The notes: a model not told the origin generated them from the sequence alone. Positions 1-9,178 are shown, counted from the stretch's first letter. The stretch is 64,000 nucleotides of DNA from Nocardioides sp. Root1257 (GCF_001425175.1 NZ_LMDV01000001.1:827454-891453); one strand, 5' to 3'. A program made the numbers and translations.

Positions 1-1458
1 TGCGTCGTCCACCCGCGGGTCGGTCTCGTCGAACGGCATGCCGAGGACGATGACGGACGTCGAGCCGTCCTTCGAGGTCTCGACCCCGCGACCCGAGGAC
101 ACGAAGTCACCGGTCGCGACCGCCTGCTTCGTCAGCTCGTCGAGGGCGGCCTCGACCTCCTGCGTCGAGGCGCCGCCGGAGCGGACGACGACGCGCGCCG
201 ACGCACCCTCGTCGGCCGGGAAGCTCTTGCTGATGTCCTTGACCGTCTGCACCTGCGGGATCGAGGCGGGCAGCGTGTCGAGCGTGCCCGAGTGCGTCTT
301 CATGCCCAGCGCAGGGATGGCGAGGCCGAGGATCACGACACCGGACAGGCCGAGGGCGATCACGGGGTGGCGGACCACCGGGGCCAGCAGCCGGCTGCTG
401 ATCCCGCCGCGACCGATCCGGCGGTTGAGGCGCCACAGGAGCGGCACCCGCGGACGGTCGACCCAGCGGCCGAGCTTGACCAGCAGCGCCGGGAGCACGG
501 TGATGGAGCCGAGGACGGCGACCGCGACGACCAGGATCGAGCCGACGGCCAGCGAGTTGAAGGTCGCGTTGCCGACGACGAACAGGCCGGCCATCGAGGC
601 GATCACCGCACCGCCGGACACCAGGATGGAGTGGCCCGACGTCCGGGCCGCGATCTCGACGGCGTCCAGGGTGGCGTGGCCCTTGGCGCGCTCCTCGCGC
701 TCGCGCTTGAGGTAGAAGAGCGAGTAGTCGACGCCGACCGCCATGCCGATCAGCACGATCATGCTGGAGACCGTCGGCTCCGACGGGACCAGGTGCGACA
801 GCGGCGCCAGCAGGCCGATCGTCGCGGCGACGCTGGTCCCGGCGAGCAGCACGGGGATGCCGGCCGCGATGAGCGCGCCGAAGGCGAGCGCCATCAGGAC
901 CAGGGTGACCGGCAGGCTGATCGTCTCGGCCGAGCTGAGGTCCTCGGCCACCCGGTCGTTGATGGCCGCGTCGACGCTGACGTCGCCGGCCTGGCGCACC
1001 TGGAGGTCGGGGAAGTCGTCCTGGACACCATCGGTCACCGCCTGCACGGCGTCCGCGTCGTCGACGCCCGAGGCGAGCTCGACGGGGACGAGGAGCGCTG
1101 TGCGGTCCTCGTTCCACTGCGGCTTCGCCACGTCGGCGACGCCGTCGGCGGTCTTCGCTCCGGCGACCACGGCGGCCGCCGCCTGCTCCGCCTGGGACGC
1201 GTCGAGGGCGCCCGAGGTGGCCGTGATCAGGATGTTCTCGGTGTCGGGCTGCTCGAGGTGCGCCTGCGCCACCATCGCGTCCGCCCGGCCGGACTCACCG
1301 ATGCGGTAGTCGGCGTCGGTGGCCTCGTGGGTGGGGATGGCGACCGCGAGCCCGACCGCGAACGCGACGAACGCGATCCAGCCGAGGATCGCTCGCCAGG
1401 GGTGGAGGGCGCTCCAGCGCGCCGCCTTCATCGGTACTGCTGTGAGTGGGTTGCCCAT
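1..1458 (-). CDS. MMPL/RND-family exporter, C-terminus outside window
   Basis: Inner-membrane transporter of the MMPL branch of RND proteins, a family that exports lipids or drugs. Translation from ATG at 1458 gives 486 residues and is still open at base 1. It starts with one membrane helix after ALHPWR, followed by an extracytoplasmic porter loop of about 150 residues. A block of hydrophobic helices follows, containing the MMPL-like GVDYSLFYLKRERE motif, then the start of a second loop. Family members are usually 700 residues or more, so roughly the last third is missing. A purine-rich ribosome site (GGAGAG) precedes the ATG. It is divergent from a two-component pair, which may control it; that link is inferred from position only. 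Confidence 0.88.
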   Translation of the reverse strand, partial: MGNPLTAVPMKAARWSALHPWRAILGWIAFVAFAVGLAVAIPTHEATDADYRIGESGRADAMVAQAHLEQPDTENILITATSGALDASQAEQAAAAVVAGAKTADGVADVAKPQWNEDRTALLVPVELASGVDDADAVQAVTDGVQDDFPDLQVRQAGDVSVDAAINDRVAEDLSSAETISLPVTLVLMALAFGALIAAGIPVLLAGTSVAATIGLLAPLSHLVPSEPTVSSMIVLIGMAVGVDYSLFYLKREREERAKGHATLDAVEIAARTSGHSILVSGGAVIASMAGLFVVGNATFNSLAVGSILVVAVAVLGSITVLPALLVKLGRWVDRPRVPLLWRLNRRIGRGGISSRLLAPVVRHPVIALGLSGVVILGLAIPALGMKTHSGTLDTLPASIPQVQTVKDISKSFPADEGASARVVVRSGGASTQEVEAALDELTKQAVATGDFVSSGRGVETSKDGSTSVIVLGMPFDETDPRVDDA

Positions 1459-1602
1459 GGCCGTCTCTCCTGGGATTCCGTGGTGGGAAGGGATGCCTCC
1501 AGCCTCGGATCGCGGACGGCGCACGTCAGGGGCGCTGGGACCCGGTCGATGGTGGTGCCTGCACCCCTGTGCGAGGTCGGGCCTGCCGGGGAGGATGGTC
1601 GC

Positions 1603-2742
1603 GTGTTGCGCCTCCGACTGACGGGCTACGCCGTCGCCCAGCTCTTCCTCTCGATCGTGATGATCGTGCTCTTCGTGCTGTGGGTCGTGGGCGGCGCGCT
1701 CGTCGTCGTCTGGGTCGGGCTGGTCATCCTCGCCGGGGTCGTGCCGACGACCCGGTGGATCGCGAACCTGCACCGGACGATGGCCGCGGACACCCTCGAG
1801 GTCACCCTCCCCTCGCCGTACCGACCACTGCCGCCGGAGGGCTTCTTCGCCCAGGCGCGCACGGTGCTGGCCGACCCGATGACGTGGCGCGACCTGCTGT
1901 GGCTGCTGGTCGCCCCGTTCGTCGGCATCACGGTCTCGCTGGTCGTGATCATCCTGCTGCTGGGGGTCGTCACCGGGTTCATCTGGTGGTTCGTGACCCC
2001 ACCGCTGATGCAGGCACGGGCGAGGTTCGACCGGATGCTCCTGTGCTACAGCCGCACCGAGAAGCTCGAGCAGCGGGTGCAGGAGCTGACCGAGACGCGC
2101 GCCGACCTCGTCGACCACTCGGCGGCCGAGCTGCGGCGCCTGGAGCGCGACCTCCACGACGGGGCGCAGGCCCGGCTGGTCGCGCTGTCGATGAGCCTGG
2201 GCATGGCGGAGGCCGCGTTCGACACCGAGGACCCGGAGCAGGCGCGCCAGCTGGTGCGCGACGCCCGGGCGACCACGTCGGCGGCGATCGGCGACCTGCG
2301 CTCGGTGGTGCGCGGCATCCACCCGCCGGTGCTCGCCGACCGCGGGCTGGCCGGCGCTGTCGCGGCCCTCGCGCTCGACATGGCGATCCCCGTGACGGTC
2401 GACGCGCGGCTGCCCGGACGGCCACCGGCCCCGGTGGAGTCGGCCGTCTACTTCGGCGTCGCCGAGTGCCTCGCCAACCTCGGCAAGCACTCCGGCGCGC
2501 GCAACGGCTGGATCACGCTGCGCTGGCACGACGGTCTGCTGCAGGCCGTCGTGGGCGACGACGGACGTGGCGGTGCCGATCCGGGCGCCGGAACCGGCAT
2601 GCTGGGGGTCATGCGGCGACTGGCCGCCTTCGACGGCACGCTCAGCGTCTCGAGCCCGGCCGGCGGCCCGACGATCATCACCCTGGAGGTCCCGTGCGAC
2701 TTGTCCTCGCCGAAGACCACGCCCTCCTCCGGGCCGGCCTGA
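1603..2742 (+). CDS. Two-component sensor histidine kinase (HisKA_3 type)
   Basis: Membrane sensor kinase of 379 residues that should phosphorylate the response regulator encoded next. Four hydrophobic segments in two pairs (about residues 8-50 and 90-128) resemble the putative-sensor domain found in actinobacterial kinases. The dimerisation box LERDLHDGAQARL holds the phospho-acceptor His185. A HATPase domain follows, with N292 in its N-box and GDDGRGG as the nucleotide-binding glycine motif. I chose GTG 1603 because GGGGAGGA lies 8-15 bases upstream and the hydrophobic segment begins at once; an upstream ATG at 1550 would add a non-hydrophobic extension. The gene overlaps the regulator by 49 bases, so the two are translationally coupled. 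Confidence 0.88.
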   Translation: MLRLRLTGYAVAQLFLSIVMIVLFVLWVVGGALVVVWVGLVILAGVVPTTRWIANLHRTMAADTLEVTLPSPYRPLPPEGFFAQARTVLADPMTWRDLLWLLVAPFVGITVSLVVIILLLGVVTGFIWWFVTPPLMQARARFDRMLLCYSRTEKLEQRVQELTETRADLVDHSAAELRRLERDLHDGAQARLVALSMSLGMAEAAFDTEDPEQARQLVRDARATTSAAIGDLRSVVRGIHPPVLADRGLAGAVAALALDMAIPVTVDARLPGRPPAPVESAVYFGVAECLANLGKHSGARNGWITLRWHDGLLQAVVGDDGRGGADPGAGTGMLGVMRRLAAFDGTLSVSSPAGGPTIITLEVPCDLSSPKTTPSSGPA

Positions 2743-3335
2743 TCCAGCTCCTCGAGGGCAACGGCTTCACGATCCTCCACGCGGTCGACAACGCACCCGC
2801 GCTCGAGCAGGCGCTGCTCGACCCGGAGGCGGAGGCGGCCGTCCTCGACGTACGCCTGCCACCGACGCAGACCGACGAGGGCCTGCGTGCCGCCATCGCC
2901 GTCCGCGCGGCGCGGCCGGGCTTCCCGGTGATGGTGCTCTCGCAGTACGTCGAGCAGCTCTACGCCCGTGAGCTGCTGGCCAGCGGCGTCGGGGCCGTCG
3001 GCTACCTGCTCAAGGACCGGGTCTCCGACGTCGCCGAGTTCGTGGACGGCGTACGACGCGTCGCCGCGGGCGGCACGGTGCTGGACCCCGAGGTCGTCGC
3101 CACCGTGATGGCGCGGCAGCGCGAGGAGCCGCTGGAGCGCCTCACGCCGCGCGAGCAGGAGGTGCTCGGCCTGATGGCCGGGGGTCGCTCCAACGCGGCC
3201 ATCGCCGCCCAGCTGCACGTCACCGAGAAGGCCGTCGCGAAGCACATCAACAGCATCTTCACGAAGCTCGACCTGCCCATCGACGAGGATGACCACCGCC
3301 GGGTGCGGGCCGTCCTCGCCTGGCTGCGGGTCTGA
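2694..3335 (+). CDS. LuxR/NarL-family response regulator
   Basis: Cytoplasmic DNA-binding regulator of 213 residues. The receiver domain (1-120) shows the acidic pair E7-D8, the phospho-acceptor D52 in AVLDVRLPP, and the conserved lysine in YLLKDRV. The C-terminal HTH (about 145-205) has the LuxR signature LTPREQEVLGLMA and SNAAIAAQLHVTEKAV. GTG 2694 has a GGAGG site a few bases upstream and lies inside the kinase gene. Its TGA stop (3333-3335) directly abuts the stop of convergent ptsI, leaving no intergenic base. The divergent MMPL exporter is the obvious candidate target, by position only. Confidence 0.93.
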   Translation: MRLVLAEDHALLRAGLIQLLEGNGFTILHAVDNAPALEQALLDPEAEAAVLDVRLPPTQTDEGLRAAIAVRAARPGFPVMVLSQYVEQLYARELLASGVGAVGYLLKDRVSDVAEFVDGVRRVAAGGTVLDPEVVATVMARQREEPLERLTPREQEVLGLMAGGRSNAAIAAQLHVTEKAVAKHINSIFTKLDLPIDEDDHRRVRAVLAWLRV

Positions 3336-5009
3336 TCAGAGCAGCAGCGCTCGGACCGCCTCGCGGGCGGCGTTCGGGTCGGCGGCGGAGAGAGCGGCCT
3401 CGGCGGCCTCCTCGCACGCGTCCAGGGTGGCCGTCGCCAGCCGCGCTCCGACGGGTCGCACCGCGGCCGCGGCCATCGACAGCGAGGTGATGCCCATGCC
3501 CACGAGCACGCAGGCAAGCAGCGGATCGGCCGCGGCCTCACCGCAGACGCCGACCGGCTTGCCGGCCTGGCGGCCGGCCTCCGCCGTGATCGCGATCAGC
3601 TGCAGGACGGCCGGCTGCCACGGGTCGGTCAGGTGCGCGAGGTCGGTCGCCATCCGGTCGGCGGCCATCGTGTACTGCGTCAGGTCGTTGGTGCCGATCG
3701 AGAGGAAGTCGACCACCTCGAGCATCCGGTGTGCGAGCAGCGCCGCGCTCGGGACCTCGACCATGACGCCGGCCTTCAGCCCCCGCTCATGCACCTTCGC
3801 AGCGAAGTCGGCGGCCTCGGCGACCGTCGCCACCATCGGCGCCATCACCCACGCCTCCGTGCCGGCGTCCTTCGCGGCCAGCGCGACCGCGTCGAGCTGA
3901 CGGTCCATGAGCCCGGGGTTGTCGAAGGAGAGCCGCAGTCCGCGGACGCCGAGGGCGGGGTTCTCCTCGCCGTCCAGGGTGGCGTAGGCGACCGGCTTGT
4001 CCGACCCGGCGTCGAGCGTCCGCACCACGACGTACCGCTCCCCGCCGAAGGCGTCGAGCACCTCGCGGTAGATGGCCGCCTGCTCGTCGACGGAGGGCTC
4101 CTCCTTGCGGTTCAGGAAGCTCAGCTCGGTGCGGAAGAGCCCGACGCCCTGGACCGGCGCGTCCGCGGCCGTGCGGGCCGAGGCGCCGTCGGCGACGTTG
4201 GCGAGGATCTTCACGGGCACGCCGTCGGCGGTGCGGCCCGGGCCGTCCCACGCGGCCAGCGCGGCCCGGCTCTCGACGTCCGCGGCGACCCGCGCCTCCG
4301 CGTCCTGGGGGTCGATCTCGACCGCGCCCGACGCGCCGTCGACGAGCAGCTGGGTGCCCTCGGCGATCGTCATCGCGCCCGCGACGCCGACCACGCAGGG
4401 GATGCCGAGCTGGCGGGCGATGATCGCGGTGTGGCTGGTCGGCCCGCCGCGCTCGGTCACGAGCGCGAGCACGAGTGCCGGGTCCAGGCCGGCTGTGTCG
4501 GACGGCGCGAGGTCCTCGGCGACCAGCACGCACGGCGTCGTCGGCACCCCGACGCCCGGCTCCGGCTCACCCACGAGGTGGGCGGTGATCCGGCGCTCGA
4601 TGTCGCGCAGGTCGGTCACCCGCTCGGCCATCAGGCCGCCCATGCCGGTGAACACGGTGACGAACTGCTCGACCCCGGCGTGCACCGAGGCGAGGAGGTC
4701 GTCCCCGCCCCGCAGGTGCTTGCGGACCGCGCCGCGCAGCCCCGAGTCGCGGGCCAGCCCGGCGCTGGCGGTCAGCACCTTGGCCGCGTCGCCGGTCACG
4801 CCGGAGGCGCGGCGTACGAAGCCCTCGGCGACGGCGCCGGCCGCGGCGTCGTACGCCGACAGGGCGGCATCCACGTCGGCGAACGCCGATCCGTCGAAGG
4901 CTGCGATGGCGTCCGCGGAGATCTCGGTGCGGACCACGACGGCCGGTCCGTGGGCGATCCCGGGGACGACCGGCGTGCCGCGGAGCAGGGAGGGGGAGCT
5001 GGTGACCAT
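3336..5009 (-). CDS. ptsI: PTS enzyme I (phosphoenolpyruvate-protein phosphotransferase)
   Basis: First enzyme of the sugar phosphotransferase relay: it takes phosphate from PEP and passes it to HPr. The 557-residue protein has the usual order: N-terminal HPr-binding domain, swivelling domain with the phosphorylated His193 in GGPTSHTAIIARQLG, and a PEP-binding TIM-barrel with SIGTNDLTQY and a late GVCGE cysteine. ATG 5009 is preferred; an in-frame GTG two codons upstream is possible. No ribosome site is visible, and a -10-like TTTACT ends 7 bases before the ATG, so the message may be leaderless. It is divergent from fruR-fruK-fruA-ptsH, which supplies its partners. Confidence 0.95.
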   Translation of the reverse strand: MVTSSPSLLRGTPVVPGIAHGPAVVVRTEISADAIAAFDGSAFADVDAALSAYDAAAGAVAEGFVRRASGVTGDAAKVLTASAGLARDSGLRGAVRKHLRGGDDLLASVHAGVEQFVTVFTGMGGLMAERVTDLRDIERRITAHLVGEPEPGVGVPTTPCVLVAEDLAPSDTAGLDPALVLALVTERGGPTSHTAIIARQLGIPCVVGVAGAMTIAEGTQLLVDGASGAVEIDPQDAEARVAADVESRAALAAWDGPGRTADGVPVKILANVADGASARTAADAPVQGVGLFRTELSFLNRKEEPSVDEQAAIYREVLDAFGGERYVVVRTLDAGSDKPVAYATLDGEENPALGVRGLRLSFDNPGLMDRQLDAVALAAKDAGTEAWVMAPMVATVAEAADFAAKVHERGLKAGVMVEVPSAALLAHRMLEVVDFLSIGTNDLTQYTMAADRMATDLAHLTDPWQPAVLQLIAITAEAGRQAGKPVGVCGEAAADPLLACVLVGMGITSLSMAAAAVRPVGARLATATLDACEEAAEAALSAADPNAAREAVRALLL

Positions 5010-5096
5010 GCTCACAAGTAAACGCTCGGCATGCTTGACAGTCAACACATTCGGGCGTAAAACAACAGATACAAAGATCGAAGGGGGCTGACCGCA
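5010..5096. promoter_or_regulatory. Divergent ptsI / fruR promoter with TTGAC dyad
   Basis: The 87-bp gap holds a perfect 11-bp dyad, TTGACAGTCAA, at 5035-5045. Its left arm reads as a rightward -35 (TTGACA) with a 17-bp spacer to TAAAAC (5058-5063). Its right arm read leftward is TTGACT with a 17-bp spacer to TTTACT (5017-5022). Thus the two promoters share their -35 DNA. Binding by the DeoR-type protein encoded next door would repress both units; this is inference from position. Confidence 0.6.
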
Positions 5097-5864
5097 ATGT
5101 ACGCCGAAGAGCGCCAGCAGGCTATGGCCCAGCTCGTCACCGAGCGCGGACGACTGTCGGTGAACGAGATCTCGGAGCGCTTCGACGTCACCACGGAGAC
5201 CGTGCGTCGCGACCTGTCGGTCCTCGAGCGGATCGGCCTGGTGCGGCGCGTGCACGGCGGGGCGGTGCCCGCGAGCTCGCTGGCCGTGATCGAGTCCGGG
5301 CTCGGCGAGCGCGACCAGGCCAACACCGCCGAGAAGGAGCGGGTCGCGAAGGCCGCCCTCGAGCAGCTCCCGCCCGCCGGCGGCACCGTGCTGCTGGACG
5401 CCGGCTCGACGACCGGCCGCTTCGCCCAGCTCCTCCCCCGCGACCACCGGCTCACGATCGTGACCCACGCCGTCCCGATCGCCGCGCGACTGGCCGGGCA
5501 GCCGAACATCGACCTCCACCTGCTGCCGGGGCGGGTGCGCAGCACGACCCAGGCCGCCGTCGGCGCCGACACGATCACCGCGCTCGAGCGGCTGCGGGTC
5601 GACGTCGCGTTCCTCGGCACCAACGGCATCACCGCCGACCACGGGCTCTCGACGCCCGACCACGACGAGGCGGCGGCCAAGCGCGCCATGGTCGGTGCCG
5701 CCCGGCTCGTCGTCTGCCTCACCGACTCCAGCAAGGTCGGGGCGGAGGCGGCCATCCGGTTCGCGACGCTCGAGCAGGTCGACGTGCTCGTCACCGACGA
5801 CGGGATGGCGTCCGGCGACCGCGAGACGTTCGAGGCCGCCGGGCCGCAGGTCGTGATCGCGTGA
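5097..5864 (+). CDS. fruR: DeoR-family repressor of the fructose PTS genes
   Basis: Predicted sugar-phosphate-responsive repressor, 255 residues. The N-terminal winged HTH begins YAEERQQAMAQLVTERGR and contains VNEISERFDVTTETVRRDL, typical of DeoR proteins. The remainder is a DeoRC sensor domain with the LDAGSTT phosphate-binding loop and a late GLSTPD segment. ATG 5097 follows a G-rich ribosome site. Its stop overlaps the fruK start by 4 bases, and the order fruR-fruK-fruA is common in actinobacteria. Family members usually sense fructose-1-phosphate or a related sugar phosphate; the effector here is not visible in the sequence. Confidence 0.88.
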   Translation: MYAEERQQAMAQLVTERGRLSVNEISERFDVTTETVRRDLSVLERIGLVRRVHGGAVPASSLAVIESGLGERDQANTAEKERVAKAALEQLPPAGGTVLLDAGSTTGRFAQLLPRDHRLTIVTHAVPIAARLAGQPNIDLHLLPGRVRSTTQAAVGADTITALERLRVDVAFLGTNGITADHGLSTPDHDEAAAKRAMVGAARLVVCLTDSSKVGAEAAIRFATLEQVDVLVTDDGMASGDRETFEAAGPQVVIA

Positions 5865-6820
5865 TCGTCACCTTCACGGCGAACCCCAGCCACGACCGCA
5901 CGGTGCACCTCGGCGGACCGCTCGAGCGCGGCGCGGTGATCCGTGCCGACTCGGTGATCTCGCAGGCCGGGGGCAAGGGCGTCAACATCTCGCGGGCCTC
6001 GGTGGCCGCCGGCGTGCCCACGCTCGCGGTGATCCCGGCCGCCAAGGACGACCCGTTCGTCCACGAGCTCCTGGCCGCGGGCATCGACTGCCGGCCGGTC
6101 CACCACGACGGCACTCTGCGCGTGAACATCACCATCACCGAGCCCGACGGCACCACCACCAAGCTCAACAGCCCCGGGCCGCACCTGACCCACGCCGTAC
6201 GCGACGAGCTCGGCGACGCGCTGTGCCGCCGGGCCGCCACGGCCGACTGGGTGGTGCTCGCGGGCTCGCTCCCGCCCGGCACGCCGCCCGAGTGGTACGC
6301 CGAGCTGGTCTCCGCGCTGCGCGACACCGACGCCAAGATCGCCGTCGACACGAGCGACGCGCCGCTGCGCGCCCTGGTCGACAGCCTCCCCGGTGCGGCG
6401 CCGCACCTGATGAAGCCCAACGGCGAGGAGCTCGCGTCCTTCACCGGCGGCTCGGCCGACCTCCTGGAGTCCGACCCGGTCGCCGCTGCGGACGCCGCCC
6501 GGTCCCTGGTGGACTCCGGGGTCGAGACCGTGCTCGCGACCCTCGGACCGCACGGCGCCGTCCTCGTGACCGCCGAGGGCGCCTGGTGCGCCACGCCGCC
6601 GCCGACCACCGTGGTCAGCACGGTCGGGGCCGGCGACTCCAGCCTCTTCGGCTACCTGCTCGGAGAGCTCCAGCACCGCGAGCCCGCACAGCGGCTCGCG
6701 CTCGCAGTCGCGTACGGCAGCGCCGCCGCCGGACTGCCGGGAACGACCATCCCGCAACCCCACCAGGTACGACCCGAGCTGGTCTCGGTACGCAGCCTCG
6801 ACATCATCTCGGGAGAGTGA
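5861..6820 (+). CDS. fruK: 1-phosphofructokinase
   Basis: PfkB-family kinase of 319 residues that phosphorylates fructose-1-phosphate to fructose-1,6-bisphosphate with ATP. The N-terminal substrate motif AGGKGVNISRA (about residues 36-46) and the C-terminal anion-hole motif STVGAGDSSLFGYL, with catalytic Asp259, are both intact. The opening MIVTFTANPSHD matches FruK/LacC-type sequences. GTG 5861 overlaps the fruR stop (GTGA). The gene is followed 2 bases later by fruA, whose product makes its substrate. Confidence 0.94.
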   Translation: MIVTFTANPSHDRTVHLGGPLERGAVIRADSVISQAGGKGVNISRASVAAGVPTLAVIPAAKDDPFVHELLAAGIDCRPVHHDGTLRVNITITEPDGTTTKLNSPGPHLTHAVRDELGDALCRRAATADWVVLAGSLPPGTPPEWYAELVSALRDTDAKIAVDTSDAPLRALVDSLPGAAPHLMKPNGEELASFTGGSADLLESDPVAAADAARSLVDSGVETVLATLGPHGAVLVTAEGAWCATPPPTTVVSTVGAGDSSLFGYLLGELQHREPAQRLALAVAYGSAAAGLPGTTIPQPHQVRPELVSVRSLDIISGE

Positions 6821-6822
6821 TC

Positions 6823-8868
6823 ATGTCCGACCTCATCAACGCCGATCTCGTGCGTCTCGACGCCGACCTCGGCACCGACAAGCACGACGCGATACGGGCC
6901 CTGGCCCGTATCGCCGACCAAGCGGGACGCGCGACCGACGTCGACCAAGTGGTCACCGACGCCTTCGAGCGCGAGGCCAAGAACCCCACCGGCCTGCCGG
7001 GCGGCATCGCGATCCCCCACTGCCGCACGACCGGGGTCGACGAGCCGACGCTCGTCTTCGCCCGGCTCGCTCCGAAGGTCGACTTCGGCGCCAAGGACGG
7101 TCCGGCCGACCTGGCCTTCCTGATCCTCGCACCCGAGGGTGGCGGCAACACGCACCTGCAGCTCCTCACCAAGCTGGCCCGCTCGCTCGTCAAGGCGTCG
7201 TTCACCGACGCCCTCCGCGCGGCCAGCACGCCCCAGGAGGTCGCCGACCTCGTCAACGGGGTCGTCGGCGAGGCACCCGCGGCGGCTGCTCCCGCCGCAC
7301 CCGCCGCCGCCCCTGCCGGCCGACGCCGCCTGGTCGCGGTCACCGCGTGCCCGACCGGCATCGCACACACCTACATGGCGGCCGAGGCGCTCGAGGCCGC
7401 CGCCGAGCGCGCCGGGGTCGACCTCCAGGTCGAGACCCAGGGCTCCGCCGGCGCCAAGCCGCTCACCTCCGAGACCATCGCGTCGGCCGAGGCGGTCATC
7501 TTCGCGGTCGACGTCGGCGTCCGCGACCGGGGTCGCTTCGCCGGCAAGCCGCTCGTCTCGTCGGGCGTGAAGCGCCCCTTCGACCAGGCCGATCAGATGA
7601 TCACCGAGGCGCTCCAGGCGGCCGACGACCCGAACGCCTCACGGGTCGAGGGCTCCGGCACCGACGGCGGCGACACCTCGACGTCGAGCGCCGGCGAGAG
7701 CTGGGGCGGTCGCACCCGCCGGGTGCTGATGACCGGCGTCTCCTACATGATCCCGTTCGTCGCCGCCGGCGGCCTGCTGATCGCGCTCTCGTTCCTCCTG
7801 GGCGGCTACGAGATCGTCGGGCCCGCAGCCGACATCGTGAAGAACAACTCGATCTTCGACCTCCCCGACCCTGCAGCCCTGAATCTCGACCACGCACTCT
7901 TCGACTCGGGACTGATGGCCTACATCGGCGCGATCTTCTTCGTGCTCGGCAAGACGGCGTTCCTGTTCTTCATCCCCGCACTCGCCGGCTACATCGCGTA
8001 CGCCATCGCCGACCGCCCCGGGATCGCGCCCGGTTTCGTCATGGGTGGCCTCGCCGCCGACGTGATGCAGTTCGGCACTCCGGCGACCGGCTTCCTCGGT
8101 GCCATCGTCGGCGGCGTGCTCGCGGGTCTGATCGCCCACTGGATCGGCGGCTGGAAGGTGCCCACCTGGGCCCGCGGCCTGATGCCGGTGCTGGTCATCC
8201 CGCTGTTCACCAGCGTCATCGCCGGCATCCTGATGATCGTGGTCTTCGGGCGACCCATCGCCTGGCTCATGGGTCAGCTGGAGGACGGGCTCAACTCGCT
8301 CAGCGGTGGCAGCGCCATCATCCTGGGCGTCATCCTCGGGCTGATGATGGCCTTCGACATGGGCGGTCCGCTCAACAAGGTCGCCTACAGCTTCGCGGCC
8401 GCAGGCGTCGGCGGCGCCGCCCTGGCCAGCGATGCACCTGAGCTGCAGATCATGGCGGCCGTGATGCTCGCGGGCATGGTGCCGCCGATCGCCCTGGCCC
8501 TGGCCACCGTGCTCCGACCCGGGCTGTTCAACGCGCCGGAACGTGAGAACGGCAAGGCGGGCTGGGCACTCGGACTGAGCTTCATCACCGAGGGCGCGAT
8601 CCCGTTCGCCGCGGCCGACCCGCTCCGGGTGATCCCCGCGATCATGCTCGGCTCGGCCGTCACCGGCGGCCTGTCGATGGCCATGCACGTCGCCGTCCGC
8701 GCACCGCACGGCGGGATCTTCGTGCTGTTCGCCGTCGACAACATCCTCGGCTACTTCATTGCTCTCATCGCCGGCGTCGTCGTCGGCGCGATCGCTGTGA
8801 TCATCCTGAAGTCGATCGGCTCCACGGACCCGGAGCCGGCCGCCGAGCGCGAGCTCGCCACCGTCTGA
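6823..8868 (+). CDS. fruA: PTS fructose transporter subunit IIABC
   Basis: Membrane permease that imports fructose and phosphorylates it at C1. The 681-residue fusion runs IIA (about 1-150, phospho-His66 in GGIAIPHCRT), an Ala/Pro linker (151-166), IIB (about 168-265, phospho-Cys176 in VTACPTGIAHTYMAAE), a second polar linker, and IIC (about 300-665). IIC has multiple hydrophobic helices and conserved GGPLNKVAY and EGAIPFAA loops. All three phosphotransfer or substrate motifs are intact. The ATG lies 2 bases after fruK and is preceded by GGGAG within the fruK end. Confidence 0.95.
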   Translation: MSDLINADLVRLDADLGTDKHDAIRALARIADQAGRATDVDQVVTDAFEREAKNPTGLPGGIAIPHCRTTGVDEPTLVFARLAPKVDFGAKDGPADLAFLILAPEGGGNTHLQLLTKLARSLVKASFTDALRAASTPQEVADLVNGVVGEAPAAAAPAAPAAAPAGRRRLVAVTACPTGIAHTYMAAEALEAAAERAGVDLQVETQGSAGAKPLTSETIASAEAVIFAVDVGVRDRGRFAGKPLVSSGVKRPFDQADQMITEALQAADDPNASRVEGSGTDGGDTSTSSAGESWGGRTRRVLMTGVSYMIPFVAAGGLLIALSFLLGGYEIVGPAADIVKNNSIFDLPDPAALNLDHALFDSGLMAYIGAIFFVLGKTAFLFFIPALAGYIAYAIADRPGIAPGFVMGGLAADVMQFGTPATGFLGAIVGGVLAGLIAHWIGGWKVPTWARGLMPVLVIPLFTSVIAGILMIVVFGRPIAWLMGQLEDGLNSLSGGSAIILGVILGLMMAFDMGGPLNKVAYSFAAAGVGGAALASDAPELQIMAAVMLAGMVPPIALALATVLRPGLFNAPERENGKAGWALGLSFITEGAIPFAAADPLRVIPAIMLGSAVTGGLSMAMHVAVRAPHGGIFVLFAVDNILGYFIALIAGVVVGAIAVIILKSIGSTDPEPAAERELATV

Positions 8869-8905
8869 TCGTCGTACCTCATCGACCTCGAACAAGGAGA
8901 ACAGC

Positions 8906-9166
8906 ATGCCCAGCAAGACCGTCGCCGTCGGATCCTCCGTCGGCCTGCACGCCCGCCCCGCCCAGCTCATCGCCGAGGCGGTCGAGGAGCTCGACGTCGA
9001 GGTGCTGCTCGGCATCCCCGGCGACGAGCCGGTGGACGCCAGCTCCTCGCTGCTGATCATGACCCTCGGCGCCGGACCCGGCGACCTGGTCGAGGTCAGC
9101 AGCGACGACCAGGCCGCTCTGGACGCGATCGTCGCGCTGGTCGAGAAGGACCTCGACGCCGAGTAG
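8906..9166 (+). CDS. ptsH: HPr phosphocarrier protein
   Basis: Small cytoplasmic phosphocarrier, 86 residues, which moves phosphate from enzyme I to the IIA domain of FruA. His15 sits in the canonical GLHARPAQL motif, and a Ser46 lies in DASSSLLIM at the position used for regulation in Firmicutes. No HPr kinase gene is in the window, so Ser46 may be non-functional. A strong AAGGAG ribosome site stands upstream of ATG 8906. It is the last gene of the fru unit. Confidence 0.95.
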   Translation: MPSKTVAVGSSVGLHARPAQLIAEAVEELDVEVLLGIPGDEPVDASSSLLIMTLGAGPGDLVEVSSDDQAALDAIVALVEKDLDAE

Positions 9167-9178
9167 GACGCGAAGCGG

